Assembly (NCBI RefSeq): GCF_033097505.1
Contig: NZ_AP028654.1
Location: 574,001-638,000, forward strand
Source: Helicovermis profundi
Lineage (GTDB): Bacteria; Bacillota; Clostridia; Peptostreptococcales; Acidaminobacteraceae
Direction of reading: 5' to 3'
Length of the DNA: 64,000 nt
Numbering within the stretch: position 1 is the stretch's first letter; every line of letters starts with the position of its first letter. Positions 63,101-64,000 of the stretch are shown here, one piece after another. The notes below the pieces were generated by a model. That model did no database searches and was not told the DNA's origin. It saw only the letters and a list, made by a program, of their open reading frames with translations. A program made the translations under genes and the position numbers.

Positions 63101-63502
63101 GAAAGTGAAATATATAGTTCGCTTAAACTTGATGGACTTGCTATAAGCAAAGTTAATATAGTTAATTCAATAGATCGAAATTTATTAAATGAAAATAAAT
63201 CGAAGGTAGTCCCTGTAGAACTAAAAAAAGATGGAACGTTTTCAGCTAGGTCTGCAGTTTTAGATGAAGAAGATTTTAATAAACTTATAGACTATGTTAA
63301 AGATAAGGTTATTGAAAGTGCTAGCGAAATTACGGATGGAAACATTAGAATAGAGCCCATACTTACAAACAATTTTAAAGCATGTGAGTATTGTTCGTAT
63401 AGTGCAATCTGTCAATTTGATACTAGATTTGAAGATAATTTTTATAGAAGAATTAAAAAATACAAAAAAGATGAAGTAATAGAAATAATTAATAGGGGCT
63501 AA
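60134..63502 (+). CDS. addB: Helicase-exonuclease AddAB, AddB subunit
   Basis: Recombination/repair nuclease-helicase subunit processing double-strand breaks with AddA up to Chi. 1122 residues. N-terminal [19 protein letters not shown] (P-loop), UvrD-like region, then a C-terminal RecB-type nuclease (~residue 760-1100) with [28 protein letters not shown]-type catalytic motif (D...DYKS). Fe-S cluster cysteines: NRCPF near 762 and [10 protein letters not shown] near 1085. ATG after GGATGTG. Coupled to addA two bases later. Confidence 0.95.
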   Translation: [1122 protein letters not shown]

Positions 63503-63504
63503 TT

Positions 63505-64000
63505 ATGGTTAAATGGACTGAAGATCAAAAAAAAGCTATAGAGGTTAGAGATAGAAATATACTAGTTTCAGCTGCTGCTGGTTCTGGTAAAACAGCTGTA
63601 TTAGTTGAAAGAATTATTAATATTATTATAAAAGATAAAGTTAGTTTAGAAAATATGTTAATTGTAACATTTACCAATGCGGCTGCAAGTGAGATGAGAG
63701 AGAGAATATTAAATTCTTTAGTTAAAAAAATAGAAATTGAAAAAGAAGATAGTTCTTTTATAAGAGAGCAGATTGGATTAGTAAATAAAGCACTTATTAC
63801 TACAATGCATTCATTTTGTCTTGATATTGTGAAAAAAAATTATTATAAAATAGATATTGATCCTAATTTTAAAATAGGTGATACTACTGAACTTCAAATA
63901 ATGCTTTCAGAATCAATTGACCAAGTATTTGAAAATGAATATATGAATGAAAAGAGCGATTTTATTTCTTTAGTTGAAGCTTATGGAACAAATAGAGATG
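63505..64000 (+). CDS. addA: Helicase-exonuclease AddAB, AddA subunit (5' part)
   Basis: Begins two bases after the addB stop with AGGGGCTA before the ATG. The visible 165 codons start MVKWTEDQKKAIEVRDRN and hold the Walker A loop VSAAAGSGKTAVLVERI, motif IVTFTNAAASEMRERI and TTMHSFCLDIVKKNYYKI (helicase motifs I, Ia and Ic). AddA is about 1200 residues, so most lies beyond the window. The UvrD-family helicase and nuclease partner of AddB. Confidence 0.95.
   Translation, partial: MVKWTEDQKKAIEVRDRNILVSAAAGSGKTAVLVERIINIIIKDKVSLENMLIVTFTNAAASEMRERILNSLVKKIEIEKEDSSFIREQIGLVNKALITTMHSFCLDIVKKNYYKIDIDPNFKIGDTTELQIMLSESIDQVFENEYMNEKSDFISLVEAYGTNRD

Overview
This is a low-G+C, gene-dense chromosomal window with strong AGGAGG-type ribosome-binding sites, TTG/GTG minor starts, many intrinsic terminators and a strictly anaerobic gene set. 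Butyrate kinase/phosphotransbutyrylase, a 2-ketoisovalerate:ferredoxin oxidoreductase, Crt/Hbd and PPi-type phosphofructokinase point to an amino-acid- and sugar-fermenting member of class Clostridia (Peptostreptococcales/Tissierellales/Fusibacter-like). Genus cannot be fixed from the sequence alone. No rRNA, tRNA or CRISPR array was recognised.

Layout. 1-5.7 kb is an accessory patch: an HD-GYP phosphodiesterase, then small tailoring enzymes (GNAT, carbamoyltransferase-like, a GNAT-nucleotidyltransferase fusion, a methyltransferase apparently split around an ARMT1-like DUF89 phosphatase). 5.8-13.9 kb: lipoprotein, bioB behind a BirA-type operator, flavodoxin, MATE pump, gnd-zwf-cyclase, EamA transporter. 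14-18.2 kb: crt-hbd, an LCP ligase, a ClC protein lacking both signature glutamates. 18.2-21.2 kb: a structured repeat array, murC, purR. 21.3-28.3 kb: a butyrate/branched-chain acyl energy operon (buk-ptb-buk-ATPase-vor genes) headed by a textbook sigma-54 promoter with upstream activator-like repeats. 28.3-36.8 kb: repeats, a GGDEF-EAL protein, an IS1634-type insertion bounded by a 130-bp duplication, then glmM and glmS with a glmS ribozyme. 37-43.5 kb: methyltransferase, PPOX-TetR pair, a small rubredoxin-like gene, and a group II intron inserted between the Shine-Dalgarno and start codon of a NERD-domain gene. 43.6-50.5 kb: chemoreceptor, LysE exporter, SEC-C protein, FMN oxidoreductase, two adjoining tandem repeat arrays, pfp. 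50.5-59.8 kb: a decayed AAA ATPase behind an operator-rich promoter, GGDEF proteins, a hydrolase, a membrane-anchored XRE regulator, a ZorAB/MotAB-like orphan stator pair, a Lit-like lipoprotein transacylase. 60.1-64 kb: addB and the start of addA.

How genes work together. Vor oxidises branched 2-oxoacids to acyl-CoA and reduced ferredoxin; Ptb and the two Buk convert acyl-CoA to acid plus ATP, so the sigma-54 operon looks like a Stickland-type energy module. Gnd/Zwf and Pfp feed central carbon; GlmM/GlmS/MurC/LCP supply wall precursors and attachment. Four proteins (HD-GYP, GGDEF-EAL and two GGDEF) suggest active c-di-GMP signalling.

Most unusual: (1) the group II intron's candidate EBS1 is an anti-Shine-Dalgarno sequence pairing with a Shine-Dalgarno as IBS1, and its 3' end carries a second Shine-Dalgarno that a hairpin could place next to the start codon; (2) two families of structured intergenic repeats, with compensatory stem changes and tandem amplification, sit next to T-tracts and terminator-like palindromes; (3) the orphan stator pair beside a Cache-GGDEF gene.
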